This document shows, piece by piece, positions 44,928-55,674 of a DNA stretch of 64,000 bases. The notes under the pieces are model-generated. The model was not told the DNA's origin and ran no database searches. It was given only the letters and a program-made list of their open reading frames with translations. The stretch lies in contig VIIQ02000838.1 of assembly GCA_007449985.2 (NCBI GenBank), forward strand, positions 62,001 through 126,000. Reading direction: 5' to 3'. The stretch is from Desmodesmus armatus. Taxonomy: Eukaryota > Chlorophyta > Chlorophyceae > Sphaeropleales > Scenedesmaceae. The translations under genes and the position numbers were made by a program. How positions within the stretch are numbered: the stretch's first letter is position 1; each line of letters starts with the position of its first letter.

Positions 44928-47900
44928 ATGGACATCAGCATCACAGACCAGCTCACGCAGCTGCATGACAGCAGCTTGAAGGACCTTTTCGAGACCATAA
45001 ACGCCCATAAGTCTGCCCTGCATGACCTTGTAGAGCAAGCACGCGCAGAGCTGACTGCCCTGGTGGGTGGTCCACAGTCACAACAGCAGGTATCCGTGTC
45101 TGATTCTCAGCACGTTGCTGCTCACCCCAGTGCCTGTACCTGGCTCACAGTTGCTTTAATAATTGTGTGATCAACAATGCACGCAGGTTGCTGCTGATGG
45201 TGGTGAAGCAACAGGCGCAACAACAGCATCAGAAGCAGCAGACACAGCAGGTGCGTAGCTTGACAAGCTGGGGCGGTGTTTGCACCGCCACTCATGAAAG
45301 CAGCAAAGACATACGTCATAAAGCAATGCTGCCCCTGCATAGTCATGCAGTACATGCTGCGCATTGTTGTGCCAAATGCACCAAGTGTGCGTACTGATGT
45401 GCCAAGTGCACTGAGCACAAAAGATCCAACCCCTGGTGTGGGCTGGCGAAATGATCGCCAATTGCTGTCTAACACTTTGCTTTGTCTGTGCCACGTGTCT
45501 GCTTGTGCATGCCAGTCACTGCTGGTGGCAGAGGTGGCAAGCGGCGGCAGCCTGCCAGCAGCAGCGCAGCAGCACAACCTCCACCGAAGCGGGGCAGGGG
45601 TCGCCCCAGGAAAGCAGCGCTCCCAACCGTTGATGAGCAGGAGGAGGCAGATGGCCAGCAGCAGCAGGAAGAGGAGCAGCAGCAGCAGCCCGCCGGACCC
45701 TTTGACCCCACCCAATCGGTGTCAGTGACAGTGCTGGCCCCATGTGATGCAGCTGCGGACACTGCAGACGCCACATCAGCGCCCCCTGGCAGAGCAAAAC
45801 GCCAGACCACCAAACGCGGAGCCCAGGCCGCTGCAGCAGCAGCGCCAGCACCGACAGACGCAGCAGCAGAGTGCCAGCAGGATGCTGCAGAGGTAGAGCA
45901 GCCATCAGATGATGCCCCAGCACCCAAGCGCGGCAGGCCCAAACGCGCAGCAGCGCCGGCAGCAGCTGGCAGCAGAGGGCGCAGCACCAGGGGCAAGACG
46001 CGTGGCAAGGCAGCAGCAGCAGCAGCAGCTGATGCTGTCAGCAGTCCTGCTGGCGCTGAAGCAGCACATGGGCTTGATGTGATACATGAAGCTGCAGAGG
46101 ACGAGGGTGCAGCGTCTGATGCAGACCAGCCTCTGCAGCAGCCACAGCTGCAAGGGGAGCTTGAGCAGCAGCAGCCTGCTGTGTCAGATGCGTCAGGGGA
46201 GCTGCTGTGGGGCAGCCCAGCACAGCGGTGGCCTCAGGTGCTGCAGGCGGCAGCGATGGTGCTGTGCCTGCTGACGAGGTGATGCTTGACGCACAGCAGG
46301 AGGCAGAAGCAGCTGCTGCTGATGCAGCTGCAGCGGACGCAGCGGCACCAGCAGCAGCTGCAGACAGCGGGGTTCAGGACATGTTGCCAGCAGCAGCAGC
46401 ACCAGGGTCAGACGGTGCAGGAGAGGAGGCCTGCGAGCAAGAGGAGCCAGAGGCAGCAGCAGCGGCATCAGTAGGGCCTGCAGCTCAGCAGACTCCCGGC
46501 TTCCGCCTGACAGCCCCCAAACGGAAGCTGTCAGAGGCAGCGACCCCCCACTGCTTTGACAGCGGCAGCAGGCCGCCAGCCAGCACGCGGCGCACCTCAG
46601 CCCGCAAGGGTGTGCAGTCAGTGGGCCGGCTTGGGCGCAGCTCCCTTGCAGCTGCAGCGGGAGCACCCACTGCTGCTGCTGCTGCTGCTGCTGCTGCCGC
46701 CAGTCCTGCAGCAGCTCAGCAGCAGGAGGAGGACACACTGCAGGCAGTTGCAGAGGAGCAGCAGCAGGAAGAGGAGGAGCAGCCTGTGGGGCCCAAGTCC
46801 CTGTCCTTTGGCATGGCCCTGCAGGGTGGGGTACTGCTTGCCGAGGCCCATGCAGCAACACCTGCCTTAGTGACCCCCGCCGGTGCTGCTGGTGCAGATG
46901 CTGCCGCTGGTGAGGCGCAGGGATCCGGGTGGAAGGCTTTCCTAAGTACCATCCATGCAAATGATGCCCCCACACCTGCCTCCCACCGCCACAGGCGCTC
47001 AGCAGCTGCTGCTGCTGCAGCAGCAGCAGCCAAACGCAGTGGCCCTGCCGCACATTCAACACCAGGGGCGCTGGCAGCGTCAGCTGGTGCTCCTGCAGCA
47101 GCAGCTGCTGCTGCTGGCCCCTCTCCTGCTGCAGCAGCAGGTGGTGCTGACGGCACCACACCTAGCCGCCGCCTCACACGCGGGTCAATGCGGCAGTCTG
47201 CGCTGCAGGCCAGCCCAGGTCCAGCCGCAGGCGCTGGTGCCAACCCTGTGCCTGGCAGCGTGCAGGTCCATGCGCTTGCAGCACCCACAGCAGCTGCGGT
47301 AGCAGGGGAGGAGGCAGAGGCGCATGCAGCTGGCAGCCAACCCGATCAGCGCGCACGCACTCCACGCGGCAAGCAGGGCAGCAGCCCCAGCCCATGCAGG
47401 ATCACTGCAGCAGATGCTGCAGCCATGCAGAGCGACAGGGAGCAGCAGCAGGAGGCGGAGGAGGAGCAGGAGGCAGCGGTGGCAGCAGTGCCTGCACCAG
47501 CAGCACGGGTTGATCTGGGGCTCAGTGCAGAAGGGGTGATGTCACAGGAGGGGTCTGCTGACGCAGAAATTGACATGGAGGCAGCTGCAGGCAGTGCAGC
47601 AGCAGCAGCCGCGCCACACGGCGATGTTGTTATGCTGGCTGCTGACGAGGATGCAGCAGGGGCTCAGCCAGTGGGTGCAGGGACACAGGGCCAGGGAGAG
47701 GAGGATGCCGCTACTGCTGCCGCTGCTGCTGTGACAGGACCTCCTGCTGACGCGACCAATGACGCATCAGCAGGCTCGGGGGGTGGGGCAGGTCCCAGCT
47801 CTCAGCAGGAGCAGCAGCAGCCCAAACAGCAGGAGGTAGCTGCAGCAGCTGCAGAGGCGTCAGCAGCACCTGCAGCTGCGAAGGGCAACCTGGTGTCCAG

Positions 47901-50900
47901 CATCAGGTCCTTTGTGCCCTTCGTGTCCAAGAAGGAGCCAGCTGCACCAGCTCAGGGCAAGGTCAAGACAAAGGTGGGTGCCGAGCATGTGCCGGCAGAC
48001 CTTTGGTGACAGGAGCCGCCGTGTGCGCTGTGTGGGTGTTGTCAGCTAGCGCTTGTGTGTCTTTGATTGTGCAGTAGGATTGCAAGCCAGCTGTGGGCTG
48101 GGCCTGCAAGTAGTGTCCAACCCAGCTGCATTCCGTATACTTGCACACCTGGCACGCCATGTTGCTGACCAAGAGGGAGAGAGGGTGCATGGCCGTGCAC
48201 CTGCTGCGGCTGTTGCCATATGTAATATCCTGGCGTGCGCCTGAGTGGCCTGCCCGCAGTTAGCCGCATAAACGCTTCGGCTTGCCTGCATATGTCACTC
48301 ACCCTATCCCACCCTCGCTGTCTGTCTGCCTGTTTGCCTGTCTTCCGTTGGTATGTCCCTGCTCCACTGCTCTTGCATTGTGCAGGTCAAGGCGCTGGAG
48401 GTTGCCGCTGCTGCCAGGCATGCCGAAGAAGCCCGTGCACAGGAGCGCGCACTCAGGCAGCAGCGTCAGAAGGAGCAGCAGGCGGCGGCTGCAGCTGGAG
48501 CCACAGCTGGCCCACGCCTGGATGCCGGAGCCGCAAAAGGTGGGGTGCTGGCAGCGCATGCTATGGCAGCCTATTAACCTGAAGGCTCATTGAACTCAGA
48601 TGTACCTCTTGAAGCCAGCAGTAATATGCCTTGTGTTCATGGAGTTGCTGGCTCTGATGTATCCCTTTGCGAAGCTGAGCTGTCATGTCAGTTCCCAATT
48701 GACAGTGTTGCTGACTCTATATGCACCTGTATGACACTGCAGGTGCCGCACCAACAGGAGCAGCAACAGGAGCAGCGGCGGCAGCGGCGACAGCCGAAAC
48801 ACCAGCAGGAGCTGTTGCACAGTCCAAGGTTGCGGCCAAGGAGCACACAGCAACCGGGCTGTCAGGATCTGGAGGTGCAGTGCGGGTGCCAGCACCCAAG
48901 CAGGCAGGTGAGACACAACAAAGCCAGTGAGGGTGCTTGTGTTTTGGACTACGTGGTGTTGTCAGCGTCGCAGCAGAAGCGGCTCAATCGCCTTAGCACT
49001 GCTGTATGTGAGGGTTCCACTACCAGCAGTAGTACAGGGCACGGGAGCAGGAGTGGTGGCGATCTGGTCTTGACGCACCAAGACCAGATTGCCACCACTC
49101 GTGCTCCCGTGCCCTGCAAAGCTGCTGGTAGAATTCCTGTGAACTAGGTGGTTGTCAGTGCCAACACCCTTTTGTTGCAAGCCACACACCAAGGTATTGG
49201 GTCACCGCTGCTGGTGTGTTGCAGGTGTAGAGGATCAGGCTGGTGCGCAGAGGAAGGCAGAAAAGGATGCAGAAGCAGCCAAAAGGTACGTAGTTTCTCG
49301 GTTCCTGGGCGGGGTTGGGCGACAGGAGGAAGGGTAGGGTCGATGAATTAGGTGCCATGGGTGGCAGGGAGCTGTACACGTGACAGCCCGCTGTCGTACA
49401 TGCCGAAGCAGCCCTGGTGTGAGTCAAGCAGCACACATGCTGCTTACACCTGTGGCGTGTGTCATCCTCCATCAAGCGTTCTGTCGAGCTGGCAAGCCTT
49501 GAGTACATCGTCTGATGAAAGCCATAGCTTTGCTACTTCACTTGGTCTCCGTTCTGGCAACGAGCGTATGGAAGCTGCTCTTGCTGCTGTGGTGTGCTGT
49601 GGTGCACTGCACTCAGAGCACAGGCTGTCAAGCTCATGGCTGGTGGTGCGCAAGCGTCAGTGAACGAATGCTAAGGGATGTGATTGTATGCATCTGCTGT
49701 GTGCTGTCAGGGCCATGGACAAGGCAGAAAAGGAGGAGCGCATGAAGCGCGCAGAACAGAAGAGGAAGGAGGAGGATGCCAGGCGCAGGTGGGCGGCGGC
49801 AGTGCCTGCGAAGTGTCCCGCACTGCTGCCGCTTGGCACTCCGTGTTGCGACTGCAGCTGTGTTTAGCCAGCTGCCTGTCTGGCTCTCCGTTCAGAGCAT
49901 TCCAGGCGGCACCTCAACAAAAGGACAGCGCTGCTTACATGCTGACATCTGCAGGCCTGGATGCTCTGTTATGTTGCCCATGCGCTCTACACGCACATAC
50001 TGCAACACCCTAGCAAGCTGATCCAGCCTCCATACGTAGTAAACCAGCATGCATCACACATACATTGTCATTTCCGCTGAGCAGCATTCATTTGCACGTG
50101 TGCTGTCTGCCGCAGGGCCGAGCTAGCTGAGAAGCAGCGGCAGAAGGAGGAGCGCGTGGCAGCGGCAGCGCTGCTCAAGGCCAACAAGACAGCTGCAACA
50201 GCGGCAGCCGCAGCTGCGGGTGGTGCAGCAAGGGCCGCCGCAGCTCAGGTATTCAGAAGCATGGCATGTTGGCGGCGGGCCTTGTGTAGTAGTGGTGGCG
50301 CTGTGATGGCAGCAGGGTGCATGATTTCAACTCTCTTTGATTCCTGGTATCCTTGCACAGCGGATGCACAGCGTTTCTGCGTGCAGTGGTGCTACAGTGT
50401 GCAATTTGCAGAACCTCGCTGGTGGTGTGTGCTTGCTGCCTTGCAGGCTGCTGCTGAAGCCAAACACGCTGCGAAGCAGCCACCCGCGGGGGCGGCGGAC
50501 CACAACAGCAGCTTCAAGACACCGGCACCTCCCAAGTCTGCCACTCGCTTTGGCGGGGCCGATGCAGCAGGTGCCAAGGCTGCTGCAGCAGCTGCTGCAG
50601 GTGCAGACAGCCCATCTCTGACCATCACTGTCCTGGAGGCTGTCAGCACAGGTGTGTGCCGCTTGAAGTAGCAGGAGAGCATGACATTTTTGAGGGGGGG
50701 GGGAGGGTGTGATGTAGGTGGATACTTCCACCGCCAAACAGTACAGTGATCACGTACTGCGTACGGCATGGGTGCTGGTGGACACCCGACCAGACTTCTG
50801 AAAGATTGATAGGCTGATCATGGGCTTGCTTGCATGTGTCCATATCTCGTATAGTCGGGTGATACATGAGTTCGCCCAAGTGTCGGGCGTACGTGCTTGG

Positions 50901-52767
50901 AACCCTGCTAAAGCAACGGCGCAGCAATCCTCATATCATCATTTGATGCCTTGCCATGCCCTGCATGCTTGCAGGCGGCAAGGCAGCGGCGGCAGGCAAG
51001 GGCGCCATGGGCCCTCCAGCGAGCAAGACGCCAGCAGCGTTCAAGACCCCAGCGGCGGCCACCAAGCTGCTGCCTGGCCAGCATGCGGTGTCGCAGGAGG
51101 TGAGTGCTGGGCTGCTAGCATGTAGTGTTTCTCGGGGGTTCCCAGGTGATCCATAGTCCAGTACTAATCTTTTCCAGGTTGTTTCAGCTTGGGTTGCAGT
51201 GAAAAGCACTCACAAACATGAGGTGTCATGTAGTCCCATACTGTCTAAGTTGTGCACTGCGCAGAGCATGCTGCTGCCGGACTGCATCTGCACTGACATC
51301 CTTCCATGTCACATGTAGGGCATGGTAACCTACACCACTACGCCGACGGCCCCCTCACTTGGTTAGGGCATCCCCCTGACCGGATCGTTTGGCTTGGGGT
51401 TTGGTGGCTCTCAGTAAGGGCACCACCATTCGTCCACGTGTGACAGACTTTGCTTGCCTATGCCTGCGCAGGATGCACAGGAGCTGCAAAATGTGGAGAT
51501 CTTGAAGAACAGCCCCTACGTCAACCCTGGCTCCAAGCGCACCCCCTACGCACAGCAGGTGCAGAAGCAGCACGCCAGCTACATCATCTCACCCTACAGG
51601 TGCGCCTGTGCAGGTGGCTTCTCTCAGGTTTTGAGACAGGTATACCCAGAAGTCATTTGGGTGTTGTGCGGCATGTTCCAACGATGTGTATGCTTCCCAC
51701 CCCTCACTGGCTGTGTTTGGCTGCTATTGCCTTGAGCCGCATGCTCGTGGGCCAGATGCACATATTTGCTGGCCAAAATGACACTGGGGGCGGGGCTCAG
51801 GAGTGCACACGTCACAAAGTAGCGAGCTGTTGCAGCCATGCATGCAGCCAATGAGCCGCCACCCCAATGTGAGCTGACGTATGGTCTCAGTGTCAATCCA
51901 TCTGCCGACTCCTTCACTCTGGTGCCACTCAACAGACACATGGGCATGTACACATGCATCGTAAGAAAGAAGCACTAATTTCTCCGTGTGAACGGGATGT
52001 GCGGCAGCTCACTCACTGGCCAGCACAGCCTCGCTCGCTCCTGCCAGATTTGCAGGGCATCCCTGCACTGCTTCATTCCGTGTGTTCTACTGTCAGTAAA
52101 ACCCACCATACATGCAGCCCCACACCACAGCTGCTCACCCCGTCTCTTTGCATGCGTGAATGCAGGGATGATGATGAGGACACGCCTGACCGCAGCCACA
52201 AGCCTGTACCTGAGTGGGCCAAGCCCACTGCGGTGCTGCAGGCGCTGAAATCGCAGCGTCACATCGACCCTGACAGCATCTTTGGCAAGGCTCAGCCGGA
52301 CACGTGTGACCTCCAGGAGATGTTCAAAGGTGAACAGCAAAAAGAAGAAGAACAGCTGTGGCAGTTCACTTGTTCTGCTGCTTCATGTTGCGTCCAAAGG
52401 AATTTATCTGCTTGTCACATTGCATGCAGTCAGTGGACCCACCTACTAGTAGTGGTGTCCATGCTGTGTCACCCATTTCTTAGCGCATATCGCTCGCCCA
52501 TCGCGCTGATTGCGTCAAAGCGGTCAATTCAAAACAATAATCGGCCTTCCCGACTTGTCAGCACATACTCTTTGCTCTCCATGCTGCGTCACTCGTGCTG
52601 TGTGTTACTTGTGTCCCGCAGACCTCCGCCCTGGCACGCTGCCTCCCCAGCAGCACCGCAACAAGCTGCGCAAGATGGGCGAGCGCACCAGCAGTGCCCA
52701 GTGGAGCAACGACAGGCTCACATGGAAGGAGGACATCGCATACAAGAAGGAGCTGGGCTACCTGTGA
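44928..52767 (+). CDS. INCENP: INCENP, inner centromere protein (chromosomal passenger complex)
   Basis: INCENP anchors and activates Aurora kinase at centromeres and the midzone. Exons: 44928-45089, 45187-45250, 45516-47973, 48386-48539, 48743-48907, 49225-49285, 49711-49788, 50116-50248, 50447-50651, 50975-51099, 51472-51599, 52166-52329 and 52622-52767; about 1,347 aa. The N-terminus (1-54) is a helix like the Survivin/Borealin-binding end. A giant Ala/Gln-rich exon follows with AT-hook motifs KRGRGRPRK and PKRGRPKR. A charged helix (KAEKEERMKRAEQKRKEE) matches the single-helix region. The C-terminus is the IN-box: SYIISPYR, DDDEDTP, KPVPEWAK, IDPDSIFGK, and the Aurora-phosphorylated type RTSSAQW. 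Exon 3 switches frame by one base between about 46150 and 46285, probably a sequence error because both sides are clean coding. AT-hooks are unusual for INCENP. Confidence 0.88.
49020..49131 (+). ncRNA. Long intronic hairpin, possible small-RNA precursor
   Basis: In INCENP intron 5, arms 49020-49072 and 49079-49131 (53 nt each) are almost fully complementary around a 6-nt loop ACGCAC. Only a few mismatches break the stem, including one small bulge near the base. Green algae of the Chlamydomonas type make miRNAs from long intronic hairpins, so this is a fair candidate precursor. It could also be a recent inverted duplication with no function. Confidence 0.55.
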
Positions 52768-53350
52768 ACATGGCAGCCACAGTGGGCTCACGTGCTGCGC
52801 AGCCTTCCGCACATTCTGGGCGCCGCCCAGGCTGTTGCTGTCGCATGGCATGCGGGTGAACTGGGGTGCGTCTGGCGGTCACAGTGGAGTCACGTGCTGG
52901 GCAGCTTTTGGCTGACCTGTGCTGGGCGGCTGATGTGTCGCATGGCATGTGGGTGGGCTGGGGTGAGTTGAGGGTACACATACGTACCTAGCTTACAAGA
53001 AGGAGCTGGGCTACCTGTCAACGGCAGTGCGGAAGTCACAGTAAACCCACGAGCAGCCACGTACTGGGCAGCTTGTCAGCTCACAATATGCTGACCAGCT
53101 GAAGCCGTCCGCAGGGACGTGCATGGTATGTATTGAGCACCCACCTGCGTGCTGGGGCAACTTTGGGCACACGCTAGCCTTCTGGGCAGCGATTGAGCTC
53201 ACACATGCTGGGCAGCTGTTGCTGTTACATGGCATGCAAGTGGGCTGGGGTGCTTTGAGCACACACATGCCGCATGTGACATGCGTGCTGGGGGCACTGA
53301 AGGGCGCAAGCTAGCTTCTGGGCAGCCTTTTGAGCGCACACATGCCAGGT
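52768..53350 (+). repeat. Tandem repeats downstream of INCENP with a copy of the terminal exon end
   Basis: The last coding segment TACAAGAAGGAGCTGGGCTA recurs at about 52993-53016, 240 bp past the stop; in the copy the stop TGA is changed to TCA. Between and after, units of about 100 bp containing GCTGGGCAGC and CATGGCATGCxxGTGGGCTGGGGTG repeat four or five times with drift. Confidence 0.8.
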
Positions 53351-54080
53351 GGCCTGATCATGAGGGTTGGTGGGGCAGCCATTTGACCACAAGGGGCAGC
53401 CAGCGTGCGTGCGTGACGTGAGACTACACGGGCACCTTGGGGATCACAGCCGCATATTGAGTGTGCTGGGGCACGGCCTTGAGCAGAGTGGCGTGCTAGC
53501 AACGGTGTTGCCATCGAACCCAAGCTTCTGCTTCACTTCTGCTGTGACACTGTATGGGCACGCCCTGTCTTGGCATGTGTTCAATCGTGACGATAGACTT
53601 GACAGACAAACACTCGCACAGCAGTTGATGTACACTGACTGCACGGCGCATCGCTACTGGTTCCAAACCAGTGGCAGCGTCGGCAAGGAGTGTTGATGGC
53701 CAGCTGGCTGGAATGCACACAGTGTGTGTTTTCTTGGTCAGCTTTGTCACAGCAACAGCCGTCACGTAGCAGATTGCTGCTACTGAAAGCACCACCTGGT
53801 GTGTATTTAGACTTGCTGCACTGCAGACAGTGTTTTGTGAGAGCCTGTTGGAGGTTTGGGGCGGCCAGTGGCTGAATTGAGACCCTGCAGCTTGTGGGCG
53901 TAAGCTAAATGCATGGCTTGAGTGCTACATTGGTTTGACTTTGTAACAGGGTCTCAGAGCATGTGCCGATCAACCACATCCAGCTGATGCGGAAGCAACT
54001 TCAGGTCACTGACATGAGGGCAGTGTCTTGCGTGGTGCAGGTGTAGAGTCAGGTGGATGGTGGTGACTAGCATCTGCCTA
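53351..54080 (+). other. Gene-free GT-rich flank of INCENP
   Basis: No exon is recognised. The + strand is GT-rich. TGTAA at 53942-53946 precedes the switch to AC-rich composition at about 54.08 kb. Confidence 0.45.
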
Positions 54081-55497
54081 CAGGCTGTGATTCACTCTCG
54101 TGATCAAATCTTGCCACAGGCCTGAATGCTGTCCCAATCCAGAAGCTGCCTTGGTGGTCTGCCGCAGCCCTCAGACCCTCCCCAACACATTTATTTCTTC
54201 ACCTCAGGATAGGCTGTCAGGCTCACATCACATCAGAGCATCGAACATACTGAAGGCAGCAAACCGCTCTGGCGGCACCACTGCCAATCAGCAGGCCCAC
54301 AAAGCCACAACTGCCGTACACCTGCAGAGACGACGGCAACTCCCTCAACCCCCAACTACGGAGGGGGTAGCTACATGCAACTCAACCAGACTACAGTGCA
54401 GCCTCCCTGCTATCCAAAGAGCTGTTGGGCTGGATGCAGCAGCCAGGCTGTCATTTGGGTTGGTAAAATGCGAACCACGTCTTTAGGTGCGCACTGAACA
54501 CAAACCACCACAGCTGTTGTGGTGACGAAAGCAAAATGTGCCACTTGGCATGTCTTGCGTCAATGTGACTCCCTAACAACGATGCTTCTCAGCCAGGCTG
54601 CATTGTCGCATAATGGACGTAACTATCCCAGTGTCAGCGTGCCAGAAGCACGTGTGTCACTCCAATGTGGGCAGTGGCCCCACAAATGTGATGCGTGCAA
54701 TCGGACACAGGGCCTCTCACACTGAATACATTCTGGATTGGGCGCAACGGCTGGCAGTAAAGTGTGCAACTCTCCCCACACGTATGCATACTTGATGCCT
54801 GCAAATTGCGCAGGTATGACTGAGCCCCTGCCATCAGGCAACCCAAAGCGCACCAGCATGCAATTGAGCTAGCTACATGCCTATGGCATCTGCCAAGCCA
54901 ATGGTCCTGAGCCTGACCCCTGACCCCTCAATCCCAGCCCACAAATGGAGGCATACGGAAGACAGGGTGCAGGTCAACCACAAGTAGGATGCCATGTTGT
55001 GTCAGCCAACTTGGCTGCGTCAGCAAGTCTCAAAACTGCAAGCGGTTAACACTGCAAAATGCAGGTGGCTGCAACTCAAGACAAATTGTCAGCGGGCGAA
55101 AATGCTGAGGCATCCACCATGAATGCCCAGCTGGGCCCAAAGGTGATGCACGTGCAGCAATTAGTCAACTGGGGTCAAAGGAAAAAGGCCCAGCTGCATT
55201 GAGCAGCACCCGACAGTTGCCTGCAGTGTGTTTCAGCCCCGCCTCAAAACTGCAGTGAACTGTGAATTCCACTGTGTTCTTGTGACAAGGCCCTATTCCC
55301 TGCTGTTCCACCTCCGCCGCAGCCGCTGCTGCTGCTGCTGCTGCTGCTCTGCACTGCCATCACCACGATCGCCACTGCTGCTGCTCTATGTCACCTAAAA
55401 GCCCTACGTATGATTGTGACACAGATGGCGAGGCAGCTGCATGCCGGCCACAAACAAAAGCTTCATCAACCGGCAACCATAGTGTTGCACTGCCTCA
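54081..55497 (-). other. Gene-free AC-rich flank of the SET gene
   Basis: No exon is recognised. The + strand is AC-rich, as expected downstream of a minus-strand gene. A (CTG)n run lies at about 55325-55350. Confidence 0.45.
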
Positions 55498-55660
55498 CCG
55501 CTTGGATGCAGCCGCCGGTTGAGCACCGGCCTCAGATGCTGCTGCTGCTGGCGCACCTCCAGCATCTCCCGTCAGCTGCTCTAAACACGCCAGCAGCACC
55601 TTCCGCTTCTCAAGTCGAACGCAGCCGCCACTGCTGCCGCTGCAGCCGCCGACACACTGC
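55498..55660 (-). repeat. 180-bp-offset copy of the SET gene terminal exon end
   Basis: The sequence matches the coding end of the last SET-gene exon (about 55678-55840), including its final codons, at an offset of 180 bp with roughly 90 percent identity by eye. It lies past the stop codon, so it is 3' UTR or flank. Confidence 0.9.
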
Positions 55661-55674
55661 TGCTGCTGCTGCAT

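Noticed and set aside
46193..47288. Minus-strand ORFs of 190-322 codons
   Set aside because: They are shadows of the Ala/Gln-rich INCENP exon; Leu/Gln homopolymers only.
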